DNA from: Desulfobulbus sp.
GTDB taxonomy: Bacteria > Desulfobacterota > Desulfobulbia > Desulfobulbales > Desulfobulbaceae
Assembly: GCA_003604995.1 (NCBI GenBank)
Contig: QZJD01000069.1
Span: 20,302 to 84,301 of the forward strand
Length of the DNA stretch: 64,000 nt
Direction: 5' to 3'
A model generated the notes under the pieces. That model was not told where the DNA came from, searched no databases, and was given only the letters and a program-made list of their open reading frames with translations. A program made the position numbers and the translations under genes. Shown one piece after another: positions 34,301 to 41,990 of the stretch; within the stretch, counting starts at the first letter, position 1, and every line of letters begins with the position of its first letter.

Positions 34301-37194
34301 ATGTTCGGCGATATCCCGGTGGGCGACGGGACGTTGACCGTGTAGGTTGAAGGCAGCATGGTGTTGTAGCTGCCGAACTCGTCGGTGTAGATCCGGGTCA
34401 GCTCGTTCCCCTTCCAGTCCCTGAAGGAGACGGGTATCCAGGGCGCCGCCAGCTTTTCGCCGTACACCGGACTGGCCTGGTTGAACTCGGCGGCCAGGTC
34501 GTTGTTGACAAAGCCGACCGCCCGGGCCGCCTTGGGCACCTGGGTAAAGAGGAAGAAATCCGCCGCGGCGTTCTGGCCGGCGCTCAGGATAACCTGTTTG
34601 CGATCGCACAGGGGACGGGTCTGGCCGGCAAACGGCGCCGCGGTAACCCCGTCAAACGACAGGAAAGGCGGCACCAGGTGCGGGTCGCCCACGCAGACCG
34701 GCGGCAGCAGCAGCGGACTCGGGATGTAGGTGTCGCCGAAGTCCACGTTCTTGTCCTCCTCCTTGAGCAGTGTATAGCCCGGAGGCGGGACCGATTCGAC
34801 AATGTAGTAGCCGCTGGGCAGGCCCGCCGTCTCCGGACTGCCCGAAAAGATCCCGCCGGGGTGGTAGGAGTCGAAGGCATACCCGCCGTCAAAGACGCCG
34901 GGGCGGACCTGATTCCAGGTGCCGAAGTTGTCGGCGCACTCGTTGATCGCCCCGAGGCCGGGCAGGACCGGCAGGTCCTGGATACAGCCGCTGGGCTTGT
35001 TGTCGTCCCAGCTGTCCGTGGTGGTGATCTGGATGGCGTCGCCCGGATCAAAGGTTCCGGACAGGTTGTGATCCACATCCTCCGGCCCCTTGATCCCGGT
35101 ATATTCGGGATTCGGAGTGACCCCGTCGTCAAGGAACTGGTACATGGGCGCCCACTGGAACGGATAATTGTCCACATCCGCCGGATTCACGCCATCGACA
35201 TCATCGAGGTCGTCAATGATCCCGTCGCTGCCGGGCAGGCCGGTGGCGTTGACCACCATGTCCGCGTAGAGATTGACCTGCACCCTGGGGATGCCGGGCT
35301 CCCAGCCATCGCCCACCGCGTAGCGCGGATCATTCTCGGCGCGGGTCACCGCGTAAAAGATGATGCCGGAAATGCCGCCGTTTTCGCCCGGTCCGTAGCT
35401 GCTCTTGCCCCATTCGATCAGGTTGGTCTGGCCGAGGAAGAGGTGCATGGCCTGGGTGAGAACCGGGCCGGTCTCGGTGCGGTAATCCAGGGTGCCGTAC
35501 TCGTTAAAGGGATCGGCCGGATCCTGGGGTTGCGGATTCTTGTTGCCGTTGGCCGGCCAGTCGGGTCCCGGAATGGGGCCGCCGTAATCCACCGCCGTGG
35601 TCATGCCGGTGGCCTTGAAGCGGGCGAAGTCGACCTCCACCACCAGCCACTTGAAGAAGGGGAAGACCTCGTCAAACGGCACAAAGCCCTCCGTATCCGT
35701 GGGAAACGCCTGGTAGATGGTCCCGTCCCGGAAGCGGAGATTGACGTTCTGCTCCGCGATGCCCGGTTCACCCGGATCCCGGAAGCCGTCCTCGTCCGCA
35801 TCGTAGAACACCACATTTTCCAGGGAACCGAACCAGCGGAAGGTGAGGACGTCGCCCAGATCGACGGCTTCGCCCGTGCCGCCGGCGCCCGGGGGAACGG
35901 TCACGGTGTGAAAACCGAAAAGGGTATCCAGGTAGGTGTCCCAGGTCACCAGCTGATAGGTGCCGGGCGGGACGTTGGCAATGGTGAACGAGCCGTCGGC
36001 GTTGCAGCGCGCCGCATACTTGCCGGCCACGCCGCCCCCGTCTCCCGGCTGGACCAGCGGATCATTGAGACCGACCCAGCCGCTGGGGATGGTGATCCCC
36101 GGAAAATAGCCCTGGAGCATGGGCGGCCGGGAGAAATGGTTCGCCCGGAGGGTGCCGGTGATGGTCCCGGTCCCGGTGGGCGGGGTCTGATTCCACTCCA
36201 GGGTGGTGAAGGTCTGGCCCTTGAAAGTGGAAGTGGCCGGGCTTTCCTTGACGAATCCGTAAAAGACGTGGTTGAAGCCCGTGCCGAAACCTTCCACAAA
36301 GCGGCTGGGCTCGTTGGCCTTGACCCAGGCATCCACGGTGGGGGTCCCCTCGATGGTGGAGGTCAGGGACCAGTTCATCGCCGCGCCGTCGTCGTCAAAG
36401 CCGGGCGGCACGACCCGGACCCCGTACTTGCCCGGGACCAGATACTTGATCATCGCCTCGCCGACCCGAAGGTTGTAGGGATTTTCCATGCCGCCCGCGT
36501 CGAACTGCTCCTGGGTCAGGGTGGTGATGACCCCGCTGCCGGTCATGGTCACGATCGGGTTGCCGTCGCCGTCAAGAACCGCCTGGCCGGTGATCGGATC
36601 GAACTGATACTGGGTGCCCAGCGGATTGCCGAAGGCATCCTGCATGACCTGACCGGCGGCGTCTGAGATCAGAATCGTCGCGCCGCCGAGTCCCTGTTCC
36701 TGCGGATCAGGGACATTGTTGATCGGGTTGTGATCGACAAAGGCATAGAGGGAGATCTGCGCCGTGGGCAGGGGCAGCGGATTCACCGTGACGGTGACGC
36801 TGCCCGCCCCCGGCTCCACCACTGCGCCGCTGATGGAGTAGCCGTCGGCAGGCAGCACGGAGACGAAATAGCGCTTGGCCGGATCCAGCGGGCTGCCGTT
36901 GGCATCCACGGTAATATCAGCGCTGTTGGTGCCCGTCCCTTCCGCCACCACCGGGGCATGGCTGTTGTGGATGTCGGTGCCGATGCTGACCCGGACCGGC
37001 ACCCCGGGCACGGTGACGTTGGTGTTGTCCTCCTCCAGCAGCCAGCGGAAGTCGCCCACCGTCCCGGCATCGGAGCCCACCACGTTAACGACGAATGCCC
37101 TGGCCTGTCCGGCAAACAGCATGCCCACGGCCAGTACGATACAAAGAATGGCCCTGGATCTGTTTTGCCTGTCCGTCAGTTGCTCTTTCTTCAT
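31363..37194 (-). CDS. Giant SdrD-like/beta-helix surface protein with C-terminal membrane anchor
   Basis: A 1943-residue secreted protein. Signal peptide (about 15-33), then a long region of Ca-binding SdrD B-like and Cna-B-like folds (FYDADEDGFRDPGEPGI near 465). An IPT/TIG domain follows (about 1080-1130), then a right-handed parallel beta-helix of NosD/pectate-lyase type (about 1155-1590, runs of xNNxIxGNxG). The tail is Pro/Ala-rich, with one transmembrane helix (LAGLILIGLALVFCFIIMP) and a basic end (KFQKGRDEEKR). The ATG at 37194 has GGAGG upstream. It is translationally coupled to oxidase protein A. I infer a membrane-anchored scaffold or adhesin presenting the copper enzymes; no enzymatic motif was seen. 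Confidence 0.82.
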   Translation of the reverse strand: MKKEQLTDRQNRSRAILCIVLAVGMLFAGQARAFVVNVVGSDAGTVGDFRWLLEEDNTNVTVPGVPVRVSIGTDIHNSHAPVVAEGTGTNSADITVDANGSPLDPAKRYFVSVLPADGYSISGAVVEPGAGSVTVTVNPLPLPTAQISLYAFVDHNPINNVPDPQEQGLGGATILISDAAGQVMQDAFGNPLGTQYQFDPITGQAVLDGDGNPIVTMTGSGVITTLTQEQFDAGGMENPYNLRVGEAMIKYLVPGKYGVRVVPPGFDDDGAAMNWSLTSTIEGTPTVDAWVKANEPSRFVEGFGTGFNHVFYGFVKESPATSTFKGQTFTTLEWNQTPPTGTGTITGTLRANHFSRPPMLQGYFPGITIPSGWVGLNDPLVQPGDGGGVAGKYAARCNADGSFTIANVPPGTYQLVTWDTYLDTLFGFHTVTVPPGAGGTGEAVDLGDVLTFRWFGSLENVVFYDADEDGFRDPGEPGIAEQNVNLRFRDGTIYQAFPTDTEGFVPFDEVFPFFKWLVVEVDFARFKATGMTTAVDYGGPIPGPDWPANGNKNPQPQDPADPFNEYGTLDYRTETGPVLTQAMHLFLGQTNLIEWGKSSYGPGENGGISGIIFYAVTRAENDPRYAVGDGWEPGIPRVQVNLYADMVVNATGLPGSDGIIDDLDDVDGVNPADVDNYPFQWAPMYQFLDDGVTPNPEYTGIKGPEDVDHNLSGTFDPGDAIQITTTDSWDDNKPSGCIQDLPVLPGLGAINECADNFGTWNQVRPGVFDGGYAFDSYHPGGIFSGSPETAGLPSGYYIVESVPPPGYTLLKEEDKNVDFGDTYIPSPLLLPPVCVGDPHLVPPFLSFDGVTAAPFAGQTRPLCDRKQVILSAGQNAAADFFLFTQVPKAARAVGFVNNDLAAEFNQASPVYGEKLAAPWIPVSFRDWKGNELTRIYTDEFGSYNTMLPSTYTVNVPSPTGISPNMITLILNDPYQADGVTPDSFHDPDYAVTSWTFNYMPGATSYLDTPIVPVAAFVANDVRLDTGPANGTPVIYATATDSQAGPLVCTDTNVLPAVLTINTPPGGTIIIRNPLYPNLSTQPTITRDVGFGAVQGTGRVTLDGVDLPVASWTNTQIQVNVPDGSATGRVLVTRDNGLTSEIGVTLNILDCSGLTVHTVAVGGSIQAAVDAAAAGDIILVGTGGFNENVIMDKPVRLQGAGVGTFINGNPVPLDRLDLWHDRVETLDPSGQIITEYNLRTPFSAGEAPGIFVVGETPFPNGQDFNPGNPFTVPGQAAIDGFTISGSKAGGAIFAFSGALGLVISNNNITGNQGTYAGGIVIGAPELGLAGLGFDPGNDGIIIRHNKIHRNGGIQGGGGMALNEGSDGYLVEENIIFGNFGRYNGGGIQHRGLSLGNNVIRKNRILFNEIFYGALLALAGDGAGIYIGGDTAGGTGSGSVTIDGNLIQGNMTGSGNGGGIRAFAVNGQDVADSPADDTSWYRLNIFNNMIVNNVAGNSGAGISLQDVARANIVNNTIARNDSTATSALAFQAGQANSTPQPAGIAAGVHSAILQGLFGLAQPGYSDPLLVNNIVWQNRSWYNDATLNAGAGGLAPNPAGQYWDIHVMGSVASTDPHLNPDYCILTSLTNPATGFDYTLGGADATNSSVSPGFLSPYFNEVESTTIVDEGGNAINIRFTPLSASAGNYHIGQAQAWNTGTDALLATFPELTVDFDGGPRPYDANPSDIGADEVQGAVIMAAPALLTSDGAKGTTGLLTDAGPMTNTASAGSTPQGPGTVPAEVIAGGIDAVLATVKENLTGLAEGVVSGPKPSAAPAGAGRETGRGPAPAGAVLPSPAAEGMDRAAIVPLPLPAEQMVPQSSPDPGPGDASLSPVRSERAPLSLTDSEESEENALENRKRGQKGSGGSALGYSLAGLILIGLALVFCFIIMPKFQKGRDEEKRSDI

Positions 37195-37275
37195 AACTCT
37201 CCTCCACATATCCTTGTATTCCGAGAATACACGTAACAACGCGATGAGATCGCCGGGCAGAACGTCTGCCGGGAG

Positions 37276-37563
37276 CTATTCTCCCTTCCGGTACAAATGG
37301 TCGATTTGCGGCGGTTCCGTGAGGATGGTTTCGAGGCCGAGCAGCGCCGCGAACAGCTTGGACTTGAGAAGACCATCCAGCTCCTCACTGCTCCGCCACT
37401 CCTGCACGTTATAGAAAACGTTCTTGTCCTCCATGTCCTGGTAGCAGTTCACCCCGACGCAGCCTTTGCACTGCCGAACCTGGTCGGCAATTCCCCTGAT
37501 CGTCTGGGCGATTTCCAGACGCTTGTCCTCCCGCCCTTTCAACTTCACCGTGGTGATAATCAT
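37276..37563 (-). CDS. ABM-domain (YgiN-like) small protein
   Basis: A 95-residue protein of the dimeric alpha/beta-barrel antibiotic-biosynthesis-monooxygenase type: MIITTVKLKGREDKRLEIAQ, a central CKGCVGVNCYQD and NVFYNVQEWRSSEELDGLL. Members include quinol monooxygenases and haem-degrading enzymes, but many have unknown function. The CxxC-x5-C cluster could be redox-active or metal-binding (inference). The start at 37563 has GAGG 5 bp upstream; 37566 is also possible. It is the first gene after the sigma-54 promoter at 37724-37739 and lies 81 bp before the giant surface-protein gene, so it probably heads that operon. Confidence 0.72.
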   Translation of the reverse strand: MIITTVKLKGREDKRLEIAQTIRGIADQVRQCKGCVGVNCYQDMEDKNVFYNVQEWRSSEELDGLLKSKLFAALLGLETILTEPPQIDHLYRKGE

Positions 37564-37723
37564 CATGACCTCGCTAAACGGAAAAAAACCCGCCTTTCCC
37601 CCTGCGGCTTCCCCAGGTTCTACGGCTTCCCGGCCTGAGCCGAATTCCTTTCTTTCCCCCCGGTCAAGATCGTACGAGTCGCCTCGTCCCGCATGATCGT
37701 TCACAAACCACTCTTTGATACAA

Positions 37724-37739
37724 TACAATATTCATGCCA
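37724..37739 (-). promoter_or_regulatory. Sigma-54 promoter of the copper-oxidase operon
   Basis: The minus strand reads TGGCAT-GAATA-TTGTA, matching the sigma-54 consensus TGGCAC-N5-TTGCW at 9 of 11 positions including the invariant GG; the GC at -12 is GT. It is about 160 bp upstream of the ABM-domain gene. Activator-like palindromes lie about 100 bp further upstream, and a sigma-54 activator gene is adjacent. Confidence 0.68.
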
Positions 37740-37834
37740 CAATGAAGGATGAGCGAAACGAGACGCAACCTGTTGCCTGGTGCCGGTCCACAAAAAAAAT
37801 AACAGGCATGGCCGACTGGAAAATGAAACGGAAA

Positions 37835-37871
37835 AGGTCATATTTGACCTATTGGTCGCATAGGACCAATA
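37835..37871. promoter_or_regulatory. Two tandem GGTC-N6-GACC activator sites
   Basis: Two palindromes abut. AGGTCATATTTGACCT (37835-37850) comes first. Then TATTGGTC (37850-37857) faces GACCAATA (37864-37871). Both contain GGTC-N6-GACC, and their centres are 18 bp apart. They are about 105 and 123 bp upstream of the sigma-54 promoter, a typical enhancer distance. The gene just upstream encodes a sigma-54 activator with an HTH domain, the likely ligand. Confidence 0.7.
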
Positions 37872-38017
37872 ATCACTCTCAGGCGAGCGCGAGAAAACTA
37901 CGCTGAACGGCGGTGTAGATTTTGTCGGCAAGAAAAAAGAGGGGTCGCCGCCGAGAGCCCTGGACCTTGTTGAAATTCCGACGGCGGACGCGCAGGGGCT
38001 TGGCTTGTAGGGGACCA

Positions 38018-39874
38018 TCAGGGTTTGCGGATACCGAGCTTTTTCATCCTCGCCCGTAAGGTACTCCGGTCGATATCCAGAATCTCGGCGGCGCTGTTCT
38101 TGCCGCTCACCTTCCAGCCGGTCTTTTCCAGGACCTTGAGGATGTAGTCGCGCTCCATGGCGCTCAAGGGTTTGAGCTGGTGACTGTTTTCTTCCGGCCC
38201 ATTGATCTTCAGGCCGTCAGGCAGCCGGAGTCTCGGCCCGGTGGTGCTGATCACCGCCCGCTCGATGACATTTTCCAGCTCCCGGACATTGCCGGGCCAG
38301 GAATAGCGCTTTAGGGCGGTCATCACCGCTACGGAAACCGTGGGGACGGTTTTACCGTGCTTCCTGGCAAACAGGGCAACGAAATGATCGACCAGCAAGG
38401 GGATATCCTCGACCCGGTCGCGCAGCGGCGGCACGGTCAGCGGGAATACGTTGAGCCGGAACCAGAGGTCCCGGCGGAACCGTCCCAGCCGGACGTCTTC
38501 CTCCAGGTCCCGGTTGGTTGCGGCAATCACCCGGACATCCACCTTGATCGTCCGGCTGCTGCCCAGCCGCTCAAATTCCCCTTCCTGCAAGACCCTGAGC
38601 AACTTGCCCTGCAGCTCCAAGGGCAATTCCCCTATTTCGTCCAGAAACAGGGTTGTGCCGTCCGCCACCTCGAAACGGCCGGCATGTCGCTTATCCGCAC
38701 CGGTGAATGCCCCCCTCTCATAGCCGAACAGCTCACTCTCGATGAGGTTGGCCGGCAGAGCGGCGCAGTTCACCTTGACCAGGGGGCGCTTGGCCCGGCG
38801 GCTGGCGTTGTGAATCGCCCTGGCCACCAGCTCCTTGCCCGTCCCCGTCTCGCCCAGAATCAAGGCCAGGGTATCCGTGGCCGCGATCTGCTCCACCTTG
38901 AACAGGACATACTGCAGTGCATTGCTCTGTCCGATGATATTGCGAAAGTTATGTTCCAGGTTGATTTCTTCCCGCAGGTAGGCGGATTCCTCCTCAAGCT
39001 TCTTCTCCAGTCCACTGATCTCGACCAGGGCCCGGCGCAACTCCTCCTCCGTTTCCTTGCGCCGGGTTATGTCGCGATTGCTGGCGCGGAAGCCCACAAG
39101 CTTTTCTCCCTCCACCGCGGCCGGCTGGCAGGCGTGCTCGATCCAACGGACCGAACCGTCCCGGTGCACGATGCGGAACTGAATTTCCTGGGGAGCAGCC
39201 TTTGCCTCGGACTCCCGATAATGCCGCTCCCAAATCTCCCGGTCTTCCGGCAGAACGATTTCATGGACCAGGTTGGGATTCTCCAGGAAGGCCCTGGGCG
39301 GGTAGCCGGTGATCCGTTCACATGAGGGCGACACATATAAGAAGGGGCCATCCGGATGCCGCCAGTATTCCCAGTCATAGGTGAAATCGGAAATGGCGCG
39401 GTAGAGCAGCTCGGTCTGGCGGATCTTTTCGTCTCTGATCACCCGGGCGCTGATGTCCTGGAGCAGGCCCAGGAAGCCGATGGTTCGGCCCTGGTCATCC
39501 TTCATCGCGGCCCCGACGACCTCGCCCGGAAACGAGGCGCCGTTTTTGCGTCGGTAGGTCACCTGAAGCGGCTCCGGGTTATCCTCGGTCTGCAGGCCCC
39601 TCCTCACCCGCCCCATCCTTTCGAATTCCTCCCAGCTGGGATACAGGATCTCGCTTTCCCGGCCGATCAGTTCCGCCTCCGTATAGCCGAAAATTTTCTC
39701 CATGGCGGGGTTGACCATGATGATCCGACGATCGTGATCAGTGAACACAACGCCCAGGGGCAGCGCCTTGAAGATGCTCCGGAACCAGACGGCGAACTGC
39801 TTGTGTTCCTGCAGATCCCTGCACAGTTCGCTGATTTTCCGTTCCAGATTCCGGATGGTCGATTGATCGGACAT
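38018..39874 (-). CDS. PAS-PAS sigma-54-dependent transcriptional activator
   Basis: A 618-residue regulator with no receiver domain. Two PAS domains come first (about 28-145 with [20 protein letters not shown], and about 155-275), then a short coiled coil ([20 protein letters not shown]). The AAA+ domain has [21 protein letters not shown] and LFLDEIGEL, and the Fis-type HTH reads [23 protein letters not shown] input suggests sensing of redox state or a small ligand in the cytoplasm. It is orientated towards the 18-kb copper-oxidase operon, whose sigma-54 promoter lies about 280 bp downstream of its stop. It is therefore the likely activator of that operon (inference). Confidence 0.93.
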   Translation of the reverse strand: MSDQSTIRNLERKISELCRDLQEHKQFAVWFRSIFKALPLGVVFTDHDRRIIMVNPAMEKIFGYTEAELIGRESEILYPSWEEFERMGRVRRGLQTEDNPEPLQVTYRRKNGASFPGEVVGAAMKDDQGRTIGFLGLLQDISARVIRDEKIRQTELLYRAISDFTYDWEYWRHPDGPFLYVSPSCERITGYPPRAFLENPNLVHEIVLPEDREIWERHYRESEAKAAPQEIQFRIVHRDGSVRWIEHACQPAAVEGEKLVGFRASNRDITRRKETEEELRRALVEISGLEKKLEEESAYLREEINLEHNFRNIIGQSNALQYVLFKVEQIAATDTLALILGETGTGKELVARAIHNASRRAKRPLVKVNCAALPANLIESELFGYERGAFTGADKRHAGRFEVADGTTLFLDEIGELPLELQGKLLRVLQEGEFERLGSSRTIKVDVRVIAATNRDLEEDVRLGRFRRDLWFRLNVFPLTVPPLRDRVEDIPLLVDHFVALFARKHGKTVPTVSVAVMTALKRYSWPGNVRELENVIERAVISTTGPRLRLPDGLKINGPEENSHQLKPLSAMERDYILKVLEKTGWKVSGKNSAAEILDIDRSTLRARMKKLGIRKP

Positions 39875-40310
39875 GGAATGCCTTGCGGTTGTTCTCTTGT
39901 GAACTCCTGAAGCGAATCGCGGCGTTTCCCAGGCTCACGCACGGGTGGAGCCGGGGGCTTCAGGGGAAAATCCCTGCCGATAATAATAGAGGACTCCGCC
40001 GCCGGAGTCAAACACAAGAATTACCGGCACCCCTCCCGGAAAAAAACGCGCCCGGGAGCGCCTCGCCAAATCCGAGCGTTTTGGGTTGAACAGGGAGTTC
40101 CTCTATGGTAAAGGATCTGCTGGTGAATAGAGATTCATCGTATTTCACATCTGGTACGTGCCGGTTTTCCACAGAAAACTTCTCTGACATCCCGCGCGGT
40201 TTCGGGGGCTTCGCTCCTGCTTCCCGCCGACCGCGCTGATGCCGGGAGTTGTCCACCAGGATATGCCCTTCCACCAGGGCGTTCCGATAAACCATTGAAC
40301 AGGGAGAATC
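39875..40310. other. Intergenic region between divergent regulator and NlpC/P60 genes
   Basis: There is no convincing gene in these 436 bp. Two small hairpins are present: CAGGG/CCCTG around 39962-39976, and GACTCCG (39992-39998) with CGGAGTC (40003-40009). Neither is followed by a T tract, so they are not obvious terminators. Promoters for both divergent genes should lie here, but I could not assign them. Confidence 0.5.
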
Positions 40311-40796
40311 ATGCGGCTCCTCTTCATTGCAATCATTATCCTGCTGCTCGGCGGCTGCGCGGCCAACACCCCGCCCCCCCCAAGCGACTTCGTCGGTCAA
40401 CACCCGGCCCCCGCCGAGGAGTCGCGAAATTCGCTCACGGTTGGCGCTCTTCTCCAACAGTACTCCTCCTGGGAGGGCACACGCTACCGGGCAGGCGGCC
40501 TCAGCCGCAAGGGAGTCGACTGTTCCGGCTTTGTCTATCTGACCTTCCAGGACCTGCTGGGAATCGAACTGCCCAGAAGCGCCAGCCGGCAGGCACAGGT
40601 GGGAAAAGAGGTTACGGCTACGGAATTGCATACGGGCGACTTGGTCTTTTTCAAGACCGGCCGGCGCGGCAGGCATGTGGGGATATACCTCGCCGAGGGC
40701 AGATTCATTCATGCATCGACCACCATCGGCGTGACGATTTCCAGCCTGGACGACCGCTACTGGGCCCGCAGGTACTGGAAAGCGATGCGGGTCTAG
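40311..40796 (+). CDS. NlpC/P60-family cell-wall hydrolase lipoprotein
   Basis: A 161-residue outer-envelope lipoprotein that should cut peptidoglycan stem peptides (DL-endopeptidase). The signal ends in the lipobox LLGGC (Cys 16). The NlpC/P60 domain covers about 45-161, with catalytic Cys in DCSGFV, His in RHVGIYL and the third polar residue in FIHAS. The start has GGGAG 5 bp upstream. It is similar in size and layout to Spr/MepS. It stands alone and is convergent with the following flavoprotein gene. Confidence 0.9.
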   Translation: MRLLFIAIIILLLGGCAANTPPPPSDFVGQHPAPAEESRNSLTVGALLQQYSSWEGTRYRAGGLSRKGVDCSGFVYLTFQDLLGIELPRSASRQAQVGKEVTATELHTGDLVFFKTGRRGRHVGIYLAEGRFIHASTTIGVTISSLDDRYWARRYWKAMRV

Positions 40797-40814
40797 CCTC
40801 CCGCCGGCCCGCGC

Positions 40815-41972
40815 TTACGGCCTGTTGTCCCCGACGGCGCGGATCAGCCCGGACAGATCCGAGATATCGCCGAGCAGTACCGCACCGATGAGACGGTTTT
40901 CCTGATCAAAAACCCTTTTGCGGTAGACGCCCTCTCCCTCCTCCACCTCCGATCGATACCGACCTTCCGCATCGATCTCGCCCACCGCGGCCAGATCAAT
41001 CCCCGCCACCTTCAGCTTGTTGGCCGCCACCGTTCCGCGGTAGCGCTGGGAGCCACCGGCCATGTTCGTGCCGGCAATCCGCCCTTGCTCCGCGGCAGCC
41101 GGCCAGATGCCGTAGACATTGCCTTCGAACTCAGTCACGTCGCCCGCGGCAAAGACCTCAGGCCTGCTGGTTCGCAGCAGATCGTCCACCAGGATTCCCT
41201 TGTTCCGAGCCACCCCGAGATGGCCGGCCAGATCCAGGTTGGGTCGGACCCCGGCGGCAATGAGCACCAAATCCGCGGTCAGGACTTCGCAATCGTCCAG
41301 CACCACCCGCTCCACGGTTGTTCCGCCCTGAATTTCATGCACGGAAATGTTGAGGTGAAAAGAAAAACCCATGCCCTCCATGATCTCCCGCAGCTTCTCC
41401 GCACCGGTGGGATCAAGCTGCCGGGGGAGCAGACGGGGCAGAAACTCGACCACCGTCACCTGCATTCCCCGCCGCCTGAGGGAATTGCCGGCCTCCAGCC
41501 CCAGCAGCCCGCCGCCGATGACCACCGCCTCTCCCCCGGCCCGGCAGCGGGAGACGATTTGCCTTGCGTCGGCAATATTGCGGAGAGCAAAGCTACCCAG
41601 CTTGTCGGAACCGATGATCGGCGGGATGAAGGAGTGGCTGCCGCTGGCCAGCAGCAGGAGATCATAGGGGATTTCCCCACCCCGGTCAAATGTGACCACC
41701 CGGCGGTCAGGGTCGGCGCCGGTCACCCTGGTGCCGGTACGCAGTTCGATACGCTGCTGTGCATACCACTCCGGCGCCCTGATCACCAGTTCCGCTTCGT
41801 CAACATCGCCCGCCAGATAGTCGATCAGGCGGATACGGGAATAAAAGGGAAGATCCTCCTCAGTGAGGAGGATGATCCTGCCCTCCTCATCGTTTTTCCG
41901 AATATGTTCCGCGGCCGTGGTTCCGGCGACTCCATTACCGACAATGACGTAGCGCTTGCTCTGTGCGGCCAT
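40815..41972 (-). CDS. FAD-dependent pyridine nucleotide-disulfide oxidoreductase
   Basis: A 385-residue flavoprotein: FAD-binding GxGxxG (VGNGVAGTTAAE, about 11-22), NAD(P)H-binding GGGLLGLEAG (about 152-162), and the second FAD motif with AAGDV near 280. It lacks an active-site CxxxxC, so it is of the rubredoxin/ferredoxin reductase or NADH oxidase type rather than a disulfide reductase. It could pass electrons from NADH to rubredoxin or oxygen. GAGAGGAAG lies just before the ATG. It follows pckA by 18 bp in the same direction, so the two are probably co-transcribed. Confidence 0.85.
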   Translation of the reverse strand: MAAQSKRYVIVGNGVAGTTAAEHIRKNDEEGRIILLTEEDLPFYSRIRLIDYLAGDVDEAELVIRAPEWYAQQRIELRTGTRVTGADPDRRVVTFDRGGEIPYDLLLLASGSHSFIPPIIGSDKLGSFALRNIADARQIVSRCRAGGEAVVIGGGLLGLEAGNSLRRRGMQVTVVEFLPRLLPRQLDPTGAEKLREIMEGMGFSFHLNISVHEIQGGTTVERVVLDDCEVLTADLVLIAAGVRPNLDLAGHLGVARNKGILVDDLLRTSRPEVFAAGDVTEFEGNVYGIWPAAAEQGRIAGTNMAGGSQRYRGTVAANKLKVAGIDLAAVGEIDAEGRYRSEVEEGEGVYRKRVFDQENRLIGAVLLGDISDLSGLIRAVGDNRP

Positions 41973-41990
41973 GCTTCCTCTCTGCTGCCT

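Noticed and set aside
37701-38018. 105-codon frame over the sigma-54 promoter and palindromes
   Set aside because: Its content is explained by the regulatory DNA; no coding features.
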